Shown piece by piece: positions 1-10,803 of a DNA stretch of 64,000 nt. The stretch is from the NCBI RefSeq assembly GCF_008386315.1, contig NZ_CP043808.1, positions 1,860,001 through 1,924,000 on the forward strand, written 5' to 3'. The first letter of the stretch is position 1. Each line of letters begins with the position of its first letter. The notes under the pieces were generated by a model, which was not told where the DNA came from, did no database searches, and worked only from the letters and a program-made list of their open reading frames with translations. The DNA is from Serinicoccus marinus DSM 15273 (lineage in GTDB: Bacteria; Actinomycetota; Actinomycetes; Actinomycetales; Dermatophilaceae). A program made the position numbers and the translations under genes.

Positions 1-52
1 TCCTCCCACGCAGGTCACCCCACCCTGGCGGTCACCACCGCGGGCGTGCTGC

Positions 53-634
53 TCAGGCCAGCCCGACGAGCATGCCCTGGCCGACGAGCAGCCCCAGGAG
101 TGCACCGAGCATCATCGCCGGACCGTAGGCGAACTCGCCCTTCCAGCTGACCTTGCGCCCCACGAGCAGGCCGAGGGCGAACAGACCGCCGACCAGGAAA
201 CCGGCATAGATCCCCAGGACCGCCTCGGGCCACCCGAACCAGCCCAGCCCGGCACCCAACACCACGGCGAGCTTGACGTCGCCCAGCCCGAGGGCGAGTG
301 ACCCGCGCGCCAGCGAGAGCAGCGCGATGAGCAGGTAGAACCCGCCGGCACCCACACCGGCCAGCAGCGCCCGCAGCAGCGGGTCGACGCCTCCGCCGAC
401 GAGGGCGGCCACCGGGAGCCCGACCCCCAGCAGCCCCATCGTCGGCCACATGATCCGGTCCGGGAGCCGGTGGACGTCGAGGTCCATCGCCGCCAGGCAG
501 ACGCAGGAGAGCACGACCGGCAGCAGCGTCAGGCTCAGGACGAGCGCCACCGGCCACCCGGGCACGGCGTCGTCGGGCACCTGCCACACCCGGTGCAGGA
601 GGGCCGCAGACGACAGGCCGAGGGTCACGGGCAC
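53..634 (-). CDS. Prepilin peptidase, A24 family (short form)
   Basis: Integral membrane aspartyl protease that would cleave leader peptides of type IV pilin-like or Tad/Flp prepilins. The 193-residue product is almost entirely hydrophobic (about six membrane segments). Both catalytic aspartates are visible: D51 in the DLDVHRLPD stretch and D119 in GLGDVK. The N-terminal cysteine-rich methylase domain of classical PilD is absent, as in TadV/CpaA-like enzymes. The GTG start lies 4 bases after the stop of the small upstream gene, and the gene is last in the alaS-ruvX-mltG-aroE operon. No pilin genes are in the window, so its substrate is unknown. Family assignment is firm; the pilus system it serves is inference. 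Confidence 0.88.
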   Translation of the reverse strand: MPVTLGLSSAALLHRVWQVPDDAVPGWPVALVLSLTLLPVVLSCVCLAAMDLDVHRLPDRIMWPTMGLLGVGLPVAALVGGGVDPLLRALLAGVGAGGFYLLIALLSLARGSLALGLGDVKLAVVLGAGLGWFGWPEAVLGIYAGFLVGGLFALGLLVGRKVSWKGEFAYGPAMMLGALLGLLVGQGMLVGLA

Positions 635-637
635 CCA

Positions 638-772
638 TCAGCGGCGTCCGGGCGAGGGTTCGTCGACCTCGTCCGGCTTGCGGTAGGTCGTCCGCTCCAG
701 CCAGCGCGCGACCGGGAGCCCCAGGACCGCGACCACGACCGCGACCACCGAGGGCAGCACCAGGTCGGTCAC
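638..772 (-). CDS. Small single-pass membrane protein (44 aa)
   Basis: A 44-codon frame between aroE and the prepilin peptidase gene. It starts at a GTG that overlaps the aroE stop (GTGA) and ends just before the prepilin peptidase start, so it fits the spacing of the operon exactly. The product has one hydrophobic segment (about residues 4-19) and then a charged tail containing ERTTYRKPDEVDEP. I do not recognise a family. The tight coupling on both sides and the credible membrane topology argue that it is translated. It could be an assembly or stability partner of the membrane protease, but that is only inference from position. Confidence 0.55.
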   Translation of the reverse strand: MTDLVLPSVVAVVVAVLGLPVARWLERTTYRKPDEVDEPSPGRR

Positions 773-1599
773 GAGGTCGCCTCGGCGGCGAGGTGCCGGC
801 TGAGCGCCCGGTCCATCGCGGCGGTCGGCCCCGGCCGCCCCGTCATCAGCTCGACCTGGCGCACCGCCTGGTGCAGCAGCATCCGCGTTCCCCTCACGAC
901 CTGGACCCTACCGCCCGTCGCCGACAGCACCGCCGTCCCGACGGCGCTCGGCCAGGGGTCGTAGCTCACGTCCATCACGACCGGCAGCCGCCCCGTCGTC
1001 CCGACGACGGGTGGGGCGGGTGCACCACCAGGCAGGGTGCTGACGACCACGTCCACGCCGCCCAGGGGTATGCCCTCGGCCAGGAGACGCACGGTCGTCC
1101 CCATCCCGATCCGCTCGGTCAGCTCACGGGTCGCCGGTCGCAGGTCGTCCCGCACGCAGCAGGTCAGCCGGTCCACGCCGAGGGCGTGCAGGGCGACCAC
1201 GACCGACCGGGCCGTGGCCCCGCCGCCGACCACCACGGCACGCCCCGCCCGTCCGACCCCCGCCTCGCGCAGCGCCGCGGTGAGCCCGTGGACGTCGGTG
1301 TTGTGGGCCGACCAGCCCGCCTCGCCCCGCACCAGGGTGTTGGCGGCCCCGACCGCCACCGCCTCCTCGCCCGCGACATCGGCCAGCGCGAGCGCCTCCT
1401 CCTTGCCGGGCATCGTCACCGACAGCCCGACCCAGTCCGGCCCCAGGCCGGCGACGTGCCGCGCGAGCCCACCGGAGCCGACCTCGGCCCGGTCGTAGGA
1501 CCAGCCGCGGAGCCCGAGCTCGGCATACGCGGCCCGGTGCAGCACCGGGGACAACGAGTGGGCGACGGGTGAGCCCACGACGCCGGCGCGCCTCAGCAC
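769..1599 (-). CDS. aroE: Shikimate dehydrogenase
   Basis: Reduces 3-dehydroshikimate to shikimate with NADPH in the chorismate pathway. The N-terminus carries the substrate-binding SPVAHSLSP motif, followed by VTMPGKEEAL with the catalytic lysine, NTDVHG, and a Rossmann-type GGGATARS loop for the cofactor. Length is about 276 residues, normal for the family. I chose the GTG at 1599 because it overlaps the end of mltG by a few bases and puts the conserved GVVGSP strand near the N-terminus; a GTG at 1623 in the same frame is possible and would give 284 residues. The gene is translationally coupled to its neighbours on both sides. Confidence 0.92.
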   Translation of the reverse strand: MLRRAGVVGSPVAHSLSPVLHRAAYAELGLRGWSYDRAEVGSGGLARHVAGLGPDWVGLSVTMPGKEEALALADVAGEEAVAVGAANTLVRGEAGWSAHNTDVHGLTAALREAGVGRAGRAVVVGGGATARSVVVALHALGVDRLTCCVRDDLRPATRELTERIGMGTTVRLLAEGIPLGGVDVVVSTLPGGAPAPPVVGTTGRLPVVMDVSYDPWPSAVGTAVLSATGGRVQVVRGTRMLLHQAVRQVELMTGRPGPTAAMDRALSRHLAAEATS

Positions 1600-2870
1600 T
1601 GGTCCGGGTTGTCCTCGCACCACTGGAGGAACTCGTCCTGGTTGACGAGGTGCTCGTCGTAGGTCTCGGCGAACTTCGTCTCGCCGGTCGAGGGGTTGAC
1701 GGTGACGAAGTAGACCCAGTCGCCAGGCTCGGGCTCGGAGGCGGCGCGCAGCGCGTCCTCGCCGGGCGAGTTGATCGGCCCCGGGGGCAGGCCCGGGTTC
1801 CGGTAGGTGTTGTAGGGGCTGTCCTCCGCGCGCTGCTCCTCGGTGGTGCCGGCGCGCCCGCGCTCCTGGAAGATGAAGTGGATGGTGGAGTCCATCTGCA
1901 GGAAGCCGTCGGTCTCGGAGTTGCCCTCGATGCGGTTCTCCATGACCCGGGCGATCTTGGGCAGGTCCTCGGCGAACTGCCCCTCGCCCTGCACGATGCT
2001 CGCCTTGATGACGACCTCGCGCAGGTCCTCCTCCGGTATGCCGATGTCGGAGTAGACCTGCTGCCCCTGGTCGATCATCGTCTGCAGCTGCTCCTGCGGC
2101 GTGCTGTCCGGTCCGAACTCGTAGGTGCTGGGGTAGAGGAAGCCCTCGAGCTCGCCCTCCGCGGCGGCGGGCAGGTCCAGGTCCGCCGGGTCGACGGACT
2201 CGTAGTCGGCCACCTCGTGGTCGGTGCCCTCGGCCAGCAGCTCGAAGGTCTCGGCGACCCAGAGACCCTCGCGGATCGTCACGCCGTTGCGCTCGCGGAA
2301 CGCCGGGTCGAGCAGCCGTGCCAGCGCCGCCTCCGAGCTCATCTCGTTGGCCATGCGGTAGGTCCCGGGCTGGATCGCCGCGGCGTCCGGCTCGGCCTGC
2401 AGGGCGGTGGAGAACGCGGAGACCGAGCCCACGACCCCCTCGTCGGTGAGGATCTGGGCGATCTGCCCACCGGCCGCGCCCTGCGGGATCTCGACCATCA
2501 CCTCGCCGCTGCCCTCGCCCTCGTAGTCCGTGGTGTCGACGGACTCGCCCGCGGACAGGTCGGGCAGCATCGAGCGCAGGGACCCGAAGGAGTAGACCGC
2601 CGCCACCACCACGACCACGGCCGCGAGGGCGAGCGCCAGACCCTTGAGCACCGGGTTGCGGCGCCGACGGCGTGGCCGGAACACCAGCTCCTCGTGCTCC
2701 TCGGGCGAGAGCACGTGGTCGGCGAGTAACTCGTCGTGGTGCCGAGCGCCGCGCAACCCGAGCACGTCGTCCTCGAAGTGTGCCGCGTCGTGCTCGTCGG
2801 CATAGCCCGCGCCGAGGTGCTGGTCGCCGGGTTCGTCGTGCGCGTCGCGCCCGCCGGGCGGCTGGCTCAT
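1593..2870 (-). CDS. mltG: Endolytic peptidoglycan transglycosylase MltG
   Basis: Membrane-anchored lytic transglycosylase (YceG family) thought to cut nascent glycan strands and end their polymerisation. The 425-residue product has a long acidic cytoplasmic N-terminus, an RPRRRRR basic stop, one membrane span (about residues 75-95), then an extracytoplasmic LysM-like part and the catalytic YceG domain. The motif ASIVQGEGQ holds the likely catalytic glutamate; the QxEG form is usual in Actinobacteria. The C-terminus shows PYNTYRNPGLPPGPINSPG, typical of the family. The ATG overlaps the ruvX stop by 4 bases (ATGA), so the two genes are coupled. Confidence 0.93.
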   Translation of the reverse strand: MSQPPGGRDAHDEPGDQHLGAGYADEHDAAHFEDDVLGLRGARHHDELLADHVLSPEEHEELVFRPRRRRRNPVLKGLALALAAVVVVVAAVYSFGSLRSMLPDLSAGESVDTTDYEGEGSGEVMVEIPQGAAGGQIAQILTDEGVVGSVSAFSTALQAEPDAAAIQPGTYRMANEMSSEAALARLLDPAFRERNGVTIREGLWVAETFELLAEGTDHEVADYESVDPADLDLPAAAEGELEGFLYPSTYEFGPDSTPQEQLQTMIDQGQQVYSDIGIPEEDLREVVIKASIVQGEGQFAEDLPKIARVMENRIEGNSETDGFLQMDSTIHFIFQERGRAGTTEEQRAEDSPYNTYRNPGLPPGPINSPGEDALRAASEPEPGDWVYFVTVNPSTGETKFAETYDEHLVNQDEFLQWCEDNPDQC

Positions 2871-3399
2871 GTGGCGTCCTTCGCGTCAGGGTCGCGAGAC
2901 CGTCTGCCCCGTGGCTTCCTCGCCTTCAGGGACGAGCCGACGGGGCGGCCGGCTCGGCGAGCGTCCAGGGCTCCCTGGAGGATAAGCACCGCCGCCGCCT
3001 GATCGACGACGCCACGCTGGTCACGGCCCCGGACGCCGCTGCTGTGCAGCGCCCGGTGCGCGTCGACCGTGGTCAGACGCTCGTCCCACAGGCGGACCGG
3101 CACCTCCAGGCGCCGTTGCAGCCGATCAGCGTACTCCCGCGCCCGGGCGGCGGCCACCCGCTCCTGGCCGTCGAGGGACCGCGGGAGCCCGACGACGACC
3201 GCCACGGCAGCCCGCTCGTGGACCTCGTCCGCGACGCGGTCCAGGTCGGTGCTTCCCTCGTGGTCCCGCCGCAGCGTGTCGACGGGGTGGGCGAGCAGCC
3301 CCAGCGCGTCGGAGGCGGCCAGGCCCACCCGGGCCTCGCCGACGTCGATCCCCAGCAGGACGCCGGCCGGCCCCTCCGGCGACGCCCCGTGCGGATCGC

Positions 3400-3403
<4 letters not shown>
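2867..3403 (-). CDS. ruvX: Putative pre-16S rRNA nuclease / Holliday junction resolvase YqgF
   Basis: RNase H-fold nuclease of the YqgF/RuvX family. In E. coli the homologue processes the 5' end of 16S rRNA; a role in Holliday junction cleavage was proposed earlier. The 178-residue product has the first catalytic aspartate in [11 protein letters not shown], the GLPRSLDG motif, the WDERLTT motif with a conserved glutamate, and an aspartate in VDQAAA near the end. The basic C-terminal tail ([10 protein letters not shown]) is common in Actinobacteria. Start and stop both overlap neighbours by 4 bases (alaS upstream, mltG downstream). Confidence 0.9.
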
Positions 3404-6090
<2,687 letters not shown>

Positions 6091-6154
6091 GGTCTCCTCA
6101 CGAGGCGGATCGGGACTGATCCACTCTAGATCACCGGCGCCACCCGGTATGCCC

Positions 6155-7546
6155 TCACTCCCCGCCGCGGAGGCGCCCGCGGATGACCCGGCGCAGCTCG
6201 GCCCAGCGCGGGCCCAGGCGCTCCTCCCAGCCCCGGTTGGTGGGCCGGTAGTAGTCGGCGTCGGCCGCGGCGAGGTCGTCGGGGAGGAACTGCTGCTCCC
6301 CCACCCCGGCGGGCTCGTCGTGGGTGTAGCGGTAGCCCTCGCCGTGACCGAGCCGCGTGGCCCCGGCATACCCCGTGCCCCGCAGGTGCGGCGGGACCGG
6401 GCCGCCCTTGCCGGCCCGGACGTCGGCGATCGCGGCGTTGACCGCGGCGTAGGCGGCGTTGGACTTCGGCGCCACGGCGTTGTGCACGACCGCCTGCGCG
6501 AGGATGATCCGGGCCTCCGGCATACCGATCTGGGCGACGGCGTGCAGCGCGGCGACCGCGGTCTGCAGCGCCGTCGGGTCGGCCATGCCGACGTCCTCAC
6601 TGGCCGCGATGACGATGCGGCGGGCGATGAACCGGGGGTCCTCGCCGGCCTCCAGCTGGCGGGCGAGGTAGTGCAGCGCCGCGTCGACGTCGGAGCCGCG
6701 CATCGACTTGATGAAGGCGCTGGCGACGTCGTAGTGCTGGTCGCCGGCCCGGTCGTAGCGCACCGCGGCCTGGGCCATCGCCTGCTCGACCTGGGCGAGC
6801 GTGATCTCGGTGACCTCGTCCTCGCGCCCGGCGGCCCGCTCGTCCGCGGCGACCCCGGCGGCCGCCTCCAGCGTGGTCAGCGCCCGGCGGGCGTCGCCGC
6901 CGGCCATCCGGACCACGTGCTCGGTCGCCTCCTCGCCCAGGGTGTGCGCCCCGGCCAGGCCGCGCTCGTCGGTCAGCGCGCGGGCGACGACGCCGCGCAC
7001 GTCGTCGTCGTCGAGCGAGGTCAGGGTGACGAGCACCGAGCGGGACAGCAGCGGGGCGATGATCGAGAAGGACGGGTTCTCCGTGGTGGCGGCGACGAGG
7101 ATGACGGTGCGGTTCTCCACACCGGGCAGCAGCGCGTCCTGCTGGGCCTTGGTGAAGCGGTGGATCTCGTCGAGGAAGAGGACCGTCTGCCGGCCGTGCA
7201 GCGAGCGCTCGCGGACCGCCTGGTCCATGACGGCGCGCACGTCCTTGACCCCGGCGGTGACCGCCGAGAGCTCGACGAAGGTGCGGTCGGCGGCGTGCGC
7301 GACGAGGTGCGCCAAGGTGGTCTTGCCCGTCCCCGGCGGGCCCCACAGGATCGCCGAGAGCGGGCCGGCCGCTCCCCCACCACCCTCGATGAGCCGCCGC
7401 AGCGGTGAGCCGGGCCGCAGCGCCTCCCGCTGACCGACGACCTCCTCCAGCGTGCGAGGCCGCATCCGCACCGCGAGTGGGGCGACGAGCGCACCGCCGG
7501 CGTCCCCGGCCGCGGCGCTCTGGGTGGAGGTGAACAGGTCGGACAC
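6155..7546 (-). CDS. rarA: Replication-associated recombination protein A (AAA+ ATPase)
   Basis: RarA/MgsA-family AAA+ ATPase that acts at stalled replication forks. The 463-residue protein starts at a GTG giving MSDLFTST, shows [13 protein letters not shown], Walker A GPPGTGKT, Walker B FLDEIHRF and sensor-1 ATTENPSF, followed by the helical tetramerisation part ([34 protein letters not shown]). Length and start match actinobacterial RarA. The start is 18 bases from the divergently transcribed acetyltransferase gene, so promoters for both must overlap. It heads the operon that runs on to alaS and ruvX. Confidence 0.94.
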   Translation of the reverse strand: MSDLFTSTQSAAAGDAGGALVAPLAVRMRPRTLEEVVGQREALRPGSPLRRLIEGGGGAAGPLSAILWGPPGTGKTTLAHLVAHAADRTFVELSAVTAGVKDVRAVMDQAVRERSLHGRQTVLFLDEIHRFTKAQQDALLPGVENRTVILVAATTENPSFSIIAPLLSRSVLVTLTSLDDDDVRGVVARALTDERGLAGAHTLGEEATEHVVRMAGGDARRALTTLEAAAGVAADERAAGREDEVTEITLAQVEQAMAQAAVRYDRAGDQHYDVASAFIKSMRGSDVDAALHYLARQLEAGEDPRFIARRIVIAASEDVGMADPTALQTAVAALHAVAQIGMPEARIILAQAVVHNAVAPKSNAAYAAVNAAIADVRAGKGGPVPPHLRGTGYAGATRLGHGEGYRYTHDEPAGVGEQQFLPDDLAAADADYYRPTNRGWEERLGPRWAELRRVIRGRLRGGE

Positions 7547-7564
7547 GGATGTCAGGCTAACGCC

Positions 7565-8353
7565 GTGGACCGACTGACCCGGCACGCCGACCTGCTGGCG
7601 CTCTCCGGGGGCGACCCGTGGGTGCGCTGGGCGTTGCCGGACCCGCTCGCGGGTGAGGTGTGGGTGCACGAGGACGTGGCGCTCGTGCAGCGGCTCGGCG
7701 AGCGGACCGGCTTCTGGGTCGCGCCGCTGTCGTCGGGTATGCCTGATGCCGGCGCCGACCCTCGGGAGGGCTCCCGGGTCCGGGCCGCCCTGACCCAGCT
7801 GCGCGACGGGGGTCACCTGCGGCGGCTGGCCGCACGGGCGGTGTCGGTGCCGCAGGAGCACGCGGCCGTGGCGCACGAGGTGCTGGACCTCGGCGGCGGG
7901 GGCGACTGGGAGTGGATGTGGACGCAGGAGCCACCCGAGGTCGACGTCCGCGAGCACGACGTCATACCCCTGGACGACGCGGCTGACGCGGCTGAGCTGG
8001 AGTCGTTCACGCGTGCCCACAACCCGCGGGTCTGGACCGAGATCGGCACCGGGCGGGTGCACCGGTGGGTCGGGCTGCGCGACCGCACCGGGGCGCTGGT
8101 GGCGGTCGGCGGTGCGGAGCGCGAGGCCACGGGCATACCCCACCTGGCCGGGATCGTCACCGCCACCGACCGTCGCGGCGCCGGGCTCGCGCGGGTCGTC
8201 AGCGCCGCGCTGACGCGGTGGGCGGTGGCCGAGCACGGCGTCTGCACGCTCGGCGTCTTCAGCGACAACGACGCCGCCCGGCGACTGTATGCGCGGCTCG
8301 GCTATCGCACCGCCCGCGCCTGGCACTCACGCATGCTCGCCCGTGGCGACTGA
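7565..8353 (+). CDS. GNAT family N-acetyltransferase
   Basis: A 262-residue protein with a C-terminal GNAT domain: acetyl-CoA binding motif A is visible as [17 protein letters not shown] near residue 195-211, followed by [19 protein letters not shown] typical of motif B. The N-terminal half (about 110 residues) is not recognisable and may position the substrate. The start is a GTG at 7565, facing rarA. The substrate cannot be inferred from sequence. It is one of few plus-strand genes here and ends before a large hairpin that separates it from the convergent kinase gene. Confidence 0.82.
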   Translation: MDRLTRHADLLALSGGDPWVRWALPDPLAGEVWVHEDVALVQRLGERTGFWVAPLSSGMPDAGADPREGSRVRAALTQLRDGGHLRRLAARAVSVPQEHAAVAHEVLDLGGGGDWEWMWTQEPPEVDVREHDVIPLDDAADAAELESFTRAHNPRVWTEIGTGRVHRWVGLRDRTGALVAVGGAEREATGIPHLAGIVTATDRRGAGLARVVSAALTRWAVAEHGVCTLGVFSDNDAARRLYARLGYRTARAWHSRMLARGD

Positions 8354-8365
8354 CCCATGACGCCC

Positions 8366-8420
8366 AGTGGGCCACTCCGGTGTCCCGAGAGGCCTCTGAC
8401 GTGCCCCGGAGTGGGCCACT
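8366..8420. repeat. Long inverted repeat between convergent genes
   Basis: The 15-base arm AGTGGGCCACTCCGG (8366-8380) is answered by CCGGAGTGGGCCACT (8406-8420), with one mismatch and a 25-base loop. Because the arms are nearly self-complementary, the core GTGGGCCACTC also appears as a direct repeat. It lies between the convergent acetyltransferase and kinase genes, so it can act as a terminator for both, but there is no T-run. A REP-type dispersed element is the alternative. Confidence 0.6.
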
Positions 8421-8449
8421 CGGCACATGTCCTGGAGACCTCGCCCTGC

Positions 8450-8938
8450 TCAGGGGTGGCTGACGCCCACGACGCGGGTGACGATCTGGTCGACGGACTC
8501 CCCGGCAGTGATGCGCTCCTCCTCGACGAAAGGCAGCGGCTGCCAGCCGTGGTACCACCCGGCCATCTCCTCGACCCCGAACTCCCTGGCCTGCGGCCTG
8601 GTCGCGTGCCGGCGCACCATCTCCTCGAAGGCGAGGTCGAAGGCGAAGAACCGGGCGTCCCCGGCGTGCGTGGCCGACCGCTGGAGCATCGGCCCGTAGG
8701 TCGTGGCATCGAGGATGCCGTCGAGCACGACGTGGTGCCCGCGGTCGAGGCAATGACGGGCGGCGACCTCGAGCAGCTCGGCGTGCGCCACGCCCTCACC
8801 GGTGCGCTCGCGATAGACGACCCGCCGGAAGTGGTCCTGCTGGAGGATCGCCGTCGGGTGCGGCGCGAGGACCTCCTGGAGCCGACGCGCCACCGTGCTC
8901 TTCCCGGACCCGGAGTTGCCGCGGAGCACGATGAGCAT
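8450..8938 (-). CDS. P-loop kinase-like ATP-binding protein
   Basis: A 162-residue P-loop NTPase beginning MLIVLRGNSGSGKST, with the Walker A loop at residues 8-15. QQDHFRR resembles the substrate-binding DxxR region of small kinases, and HHVVLDGIL probably holds the Walker B strand. The pattern (short, Walker A at the extreme N-terminus, LID-like arginines) fits the zeta-toxin/chloramphenicol phosphotransferase-like kinase group, often annotated only as AAA family ATPase. The substrate is unknown. The ATG at 8938 follows the pattern best; the frame is open further upstream but without similarity. It is divergent from the HNH gene. Confidence 0.72.
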   Translation of the reverse strand: MLIVLRGNSGSGKSTVARRLQEVLAPHPTAILQQDHFRRVVYRERTGEGVAHAELLEVAARHCLDRGHHVVLDGILDATTYGPMLQRSATHAGDARFFAFDLAFEEMVRRHATRPQAREFGVEEMAGWYHGWQPLPFVEEERITAGESVDQIVTRVVGVSHP

Positions 8939-8973
8939 GGTCGCCACCGTAGCGACGACGGGTCGGCCCCTTC

Positions 8974-9002
8974 TTGACAATCGTACATGTGTTCGATACC
9001 TT
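8974..9002 (+). promoter_or_regulatory. Sigma-70-type promoter with embedded LexA (SOS) box
   Basis: The -35 hexamer TTGACA (8974-8979) and the -10 hexamer TACCTT (8997-9002) are 17 bases apart. The spacer is filled by TCGTACATGTGTTCGA (8981-8996), which matches the actinobacterial SOS-box consensus TCGAAC-N4-GTTCGA at all fixed positions but one. A repressor bound here would block the promoter. It drives the DUF222-HNH gene, whose start lies about 40 bases downstream. Binding by LexA is inference from the match. Confidence 0.68.
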
Positions 9003-9041
9003 GAGGGTAGGAAACACAGACCACCGGAGGGGGTGGGGGAC

Positions 9042-10581
9042 GTGGACGGCAGCCCGAGCAGCCAGGTGGAGCCGGCGAGTGGGGACGAGATCCGGGCGCT
9101 CACCAAGCGCCTCGCCGTGCCACGACCGGACTGCGGCGACGCCGAGCGACTGGAGCTCGTGCGGGCACTGGAGGACCTCACCCGGTCCGCTGCTGCCGCG
9201 CACGCCGTGCTGAGCGACGAGTTCGACCGCTCGCAGCGAGCCCGGCAGGAGGCGGAGGGCGTCCCGGCTGCCCGCGTCGGCACCGGCGTGGCCGACGACC
9301 TGGCTCTCGCTGGCAAGGTGTCCCCCGCACGCTCCTCGAACCGGCTCACCTGCTCGCGCGCCCTCACCCGGGAGATGCCGCAGACCCTGGCCGCCCTGCG
9401 CGAGGGGGTCATCGACGCGCACCAGGCCGAGGTCGTCACGCGCGCCACCGCCTGCCTCTCCGTAGAGGACCGCTCCCTCGTCGACGAGCGCCTGGCCGGT
9501 CGACTCTCCGGGTTGTCCACCAAGCAGCTCCGCGACGCCGTGACCGCCCTGGTCTACGACCTCGACCCGCAGGCCCACGTGCGTCGCGCCGCCCGGGCCG
9601 CGGAGGACGCCTACGTCGCGATGCGTCCGGCGCCGGACGTCATGTGCGTCATCTCCGCGATGCTCCCCGCCGCGCAGGGCGTGGCCGTGCATGCCGCGCT
9701 CAAGAAGCACGCGGAGGGCCTGCGAGCCTCCGGCGATCCTCGCAGCCAGGGCAAGATCATGGCTGACACCCTCTATGCCAACGTCACGGGGCGCGACCCC
9801 GTCACCCTGCCGGACATCGACCTCAGCCTCGTCATGACGGATGCCTCGCTGATGGCGGGCGACACCGTCGCGGCCTTCCTCGACGGCTACGGGCCCGTCC
9901 CGGCGCAGAGCGCCCGGGACCTGATGACGCCTCGCCGCGCTGTCGACACCGGAGAGCTGGCCTCGACATCGGATCCCGCCCATGGGGTACCGAGCTCTTC
10001 GGCAGAGGCGGAGCCGCAGACGCCAGCCGCCCGTGAGACCAGCTCTGCGGACCGGGCCGGCACCGGGGGCAGCGGAGGCACCTGCCGCGTGCCCTGCGGG
10101 GGCGCGCTGCGTCCGCTGGGCCTGCGGCCTGTCGCACGGTCCGGCGGTGCCGCCTCGCCCAGCGAGAGGATCAGCCACCGGCGCCTCGCCCACCCCAGAT
10201 CCGGACGAACTCCACGAGGCGCGGGTCTTCGTCCGGCGGCTGTACGCCGACCCGGTGACCGGCGAGGTCTTCGCCCGCGACTCACGCCGACGCTTCTTCA
10301 GCGCCGCCCAGCGCGCGCTAGTGATCAGCCGCGACCGCTACTGCCGCACCCCGTGGTGCGGGGCTCCGATCCGGCACATCGACCACCGGGTGCGCCACCG
10401 TGACGGCGGGCGCACCAGCCCCGGCAACGCCCAGGGACTGTGCCAACGCTGCAACCAGGGCCGAGAAACGCCCCCGGCAGACCGCCGTGCCGCCCTCGCT
10501 CTACCTTCGCGCCAGCGCGGTCCTGCCCGGAGCGCGAGACGTCGGCTGCCCGCCGACCAGGGGTCCCGCTCGGACCGCTGA
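9042..10581 (+). pseudogene. DUF222 / HNH endonuclease protein (13E12 type), frameshifted
   Basis: The first frame (GTG at 9042, ribosome site GGAGG at 9026-9030) encodes a DUF222 domain, with features such as SARDLM near 9915. The C-terminal HNH nuclease domain is in the next frame: LYADPVTGEVFARDSRRRFF, CRTPWCGAPIRHIDH, and GNAQGLCQRCNQ with zinc cysteines. Removing one base restores a single protein of about 512 residues; the G5 run at 10098-10102 is a good site. The linker between the domains is unusually long and low in complexity. Either a consensus error or a real broken gene. Similar DUF222-HNH genes are multicopy in Actinobacteria and some are DNA-damage induced. Confidence 0.75.
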
Positions 10582-10683
10582 CACCTGCGAGACCGCGCCC
10601 GCCCCTGCAGCCGACAGACCGCCGGTCGGGCTCGGTCCTCCGGTGGTGCGACAACCCGGCGCCGGCACAGGAGCCGCCTGACT

Positions 10684-10739
10684 CCCGCATCGACCTCCCC
10701 GGTCACACACGTAGACCGTGCCGGGGAGGCCGATGCGGG
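10684..10739. terminator. Strong stem-loop between convergent HNH and aspS genes
   Basis: A 19-base arm (10684-10702) pairs with 10721-10739 with a single G-T wobble, leaving an 18-base loop. Position between two convergent genes and the very stable GC stem suggest a bidirectional terminator. There is no T-tract, as is common in high-GC Actinobacteria. Confidence 0.7.
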
Positions 10740-10803
10740 TGACGAGCGCGCGACCGCGACCGCCGCCAGCACCGCGGAGGAGGCCGATGCCCGTTCCAAT
10801 GCG

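Noticed and set aside
6130..6150. T-box-like GGGTGGCGCCGG before alaS.
   Set aside because: Lacks the ACCGCG half of the core, and the space to rarA is too short for a T-box.
6091..6600. N-terminal extension of alaS to 6600.
   Set aside because: It overlaps rarA in another frame, has no AlaRS similarity, and a proper ribosome site precedes the ATG at 6090.
9580..10193. Minus-strand frames opposite the HNH gene.
   Set aside because: They lack motifs and ribosome sites; the plus-strand DUF222 and HNH motifs account for the region.
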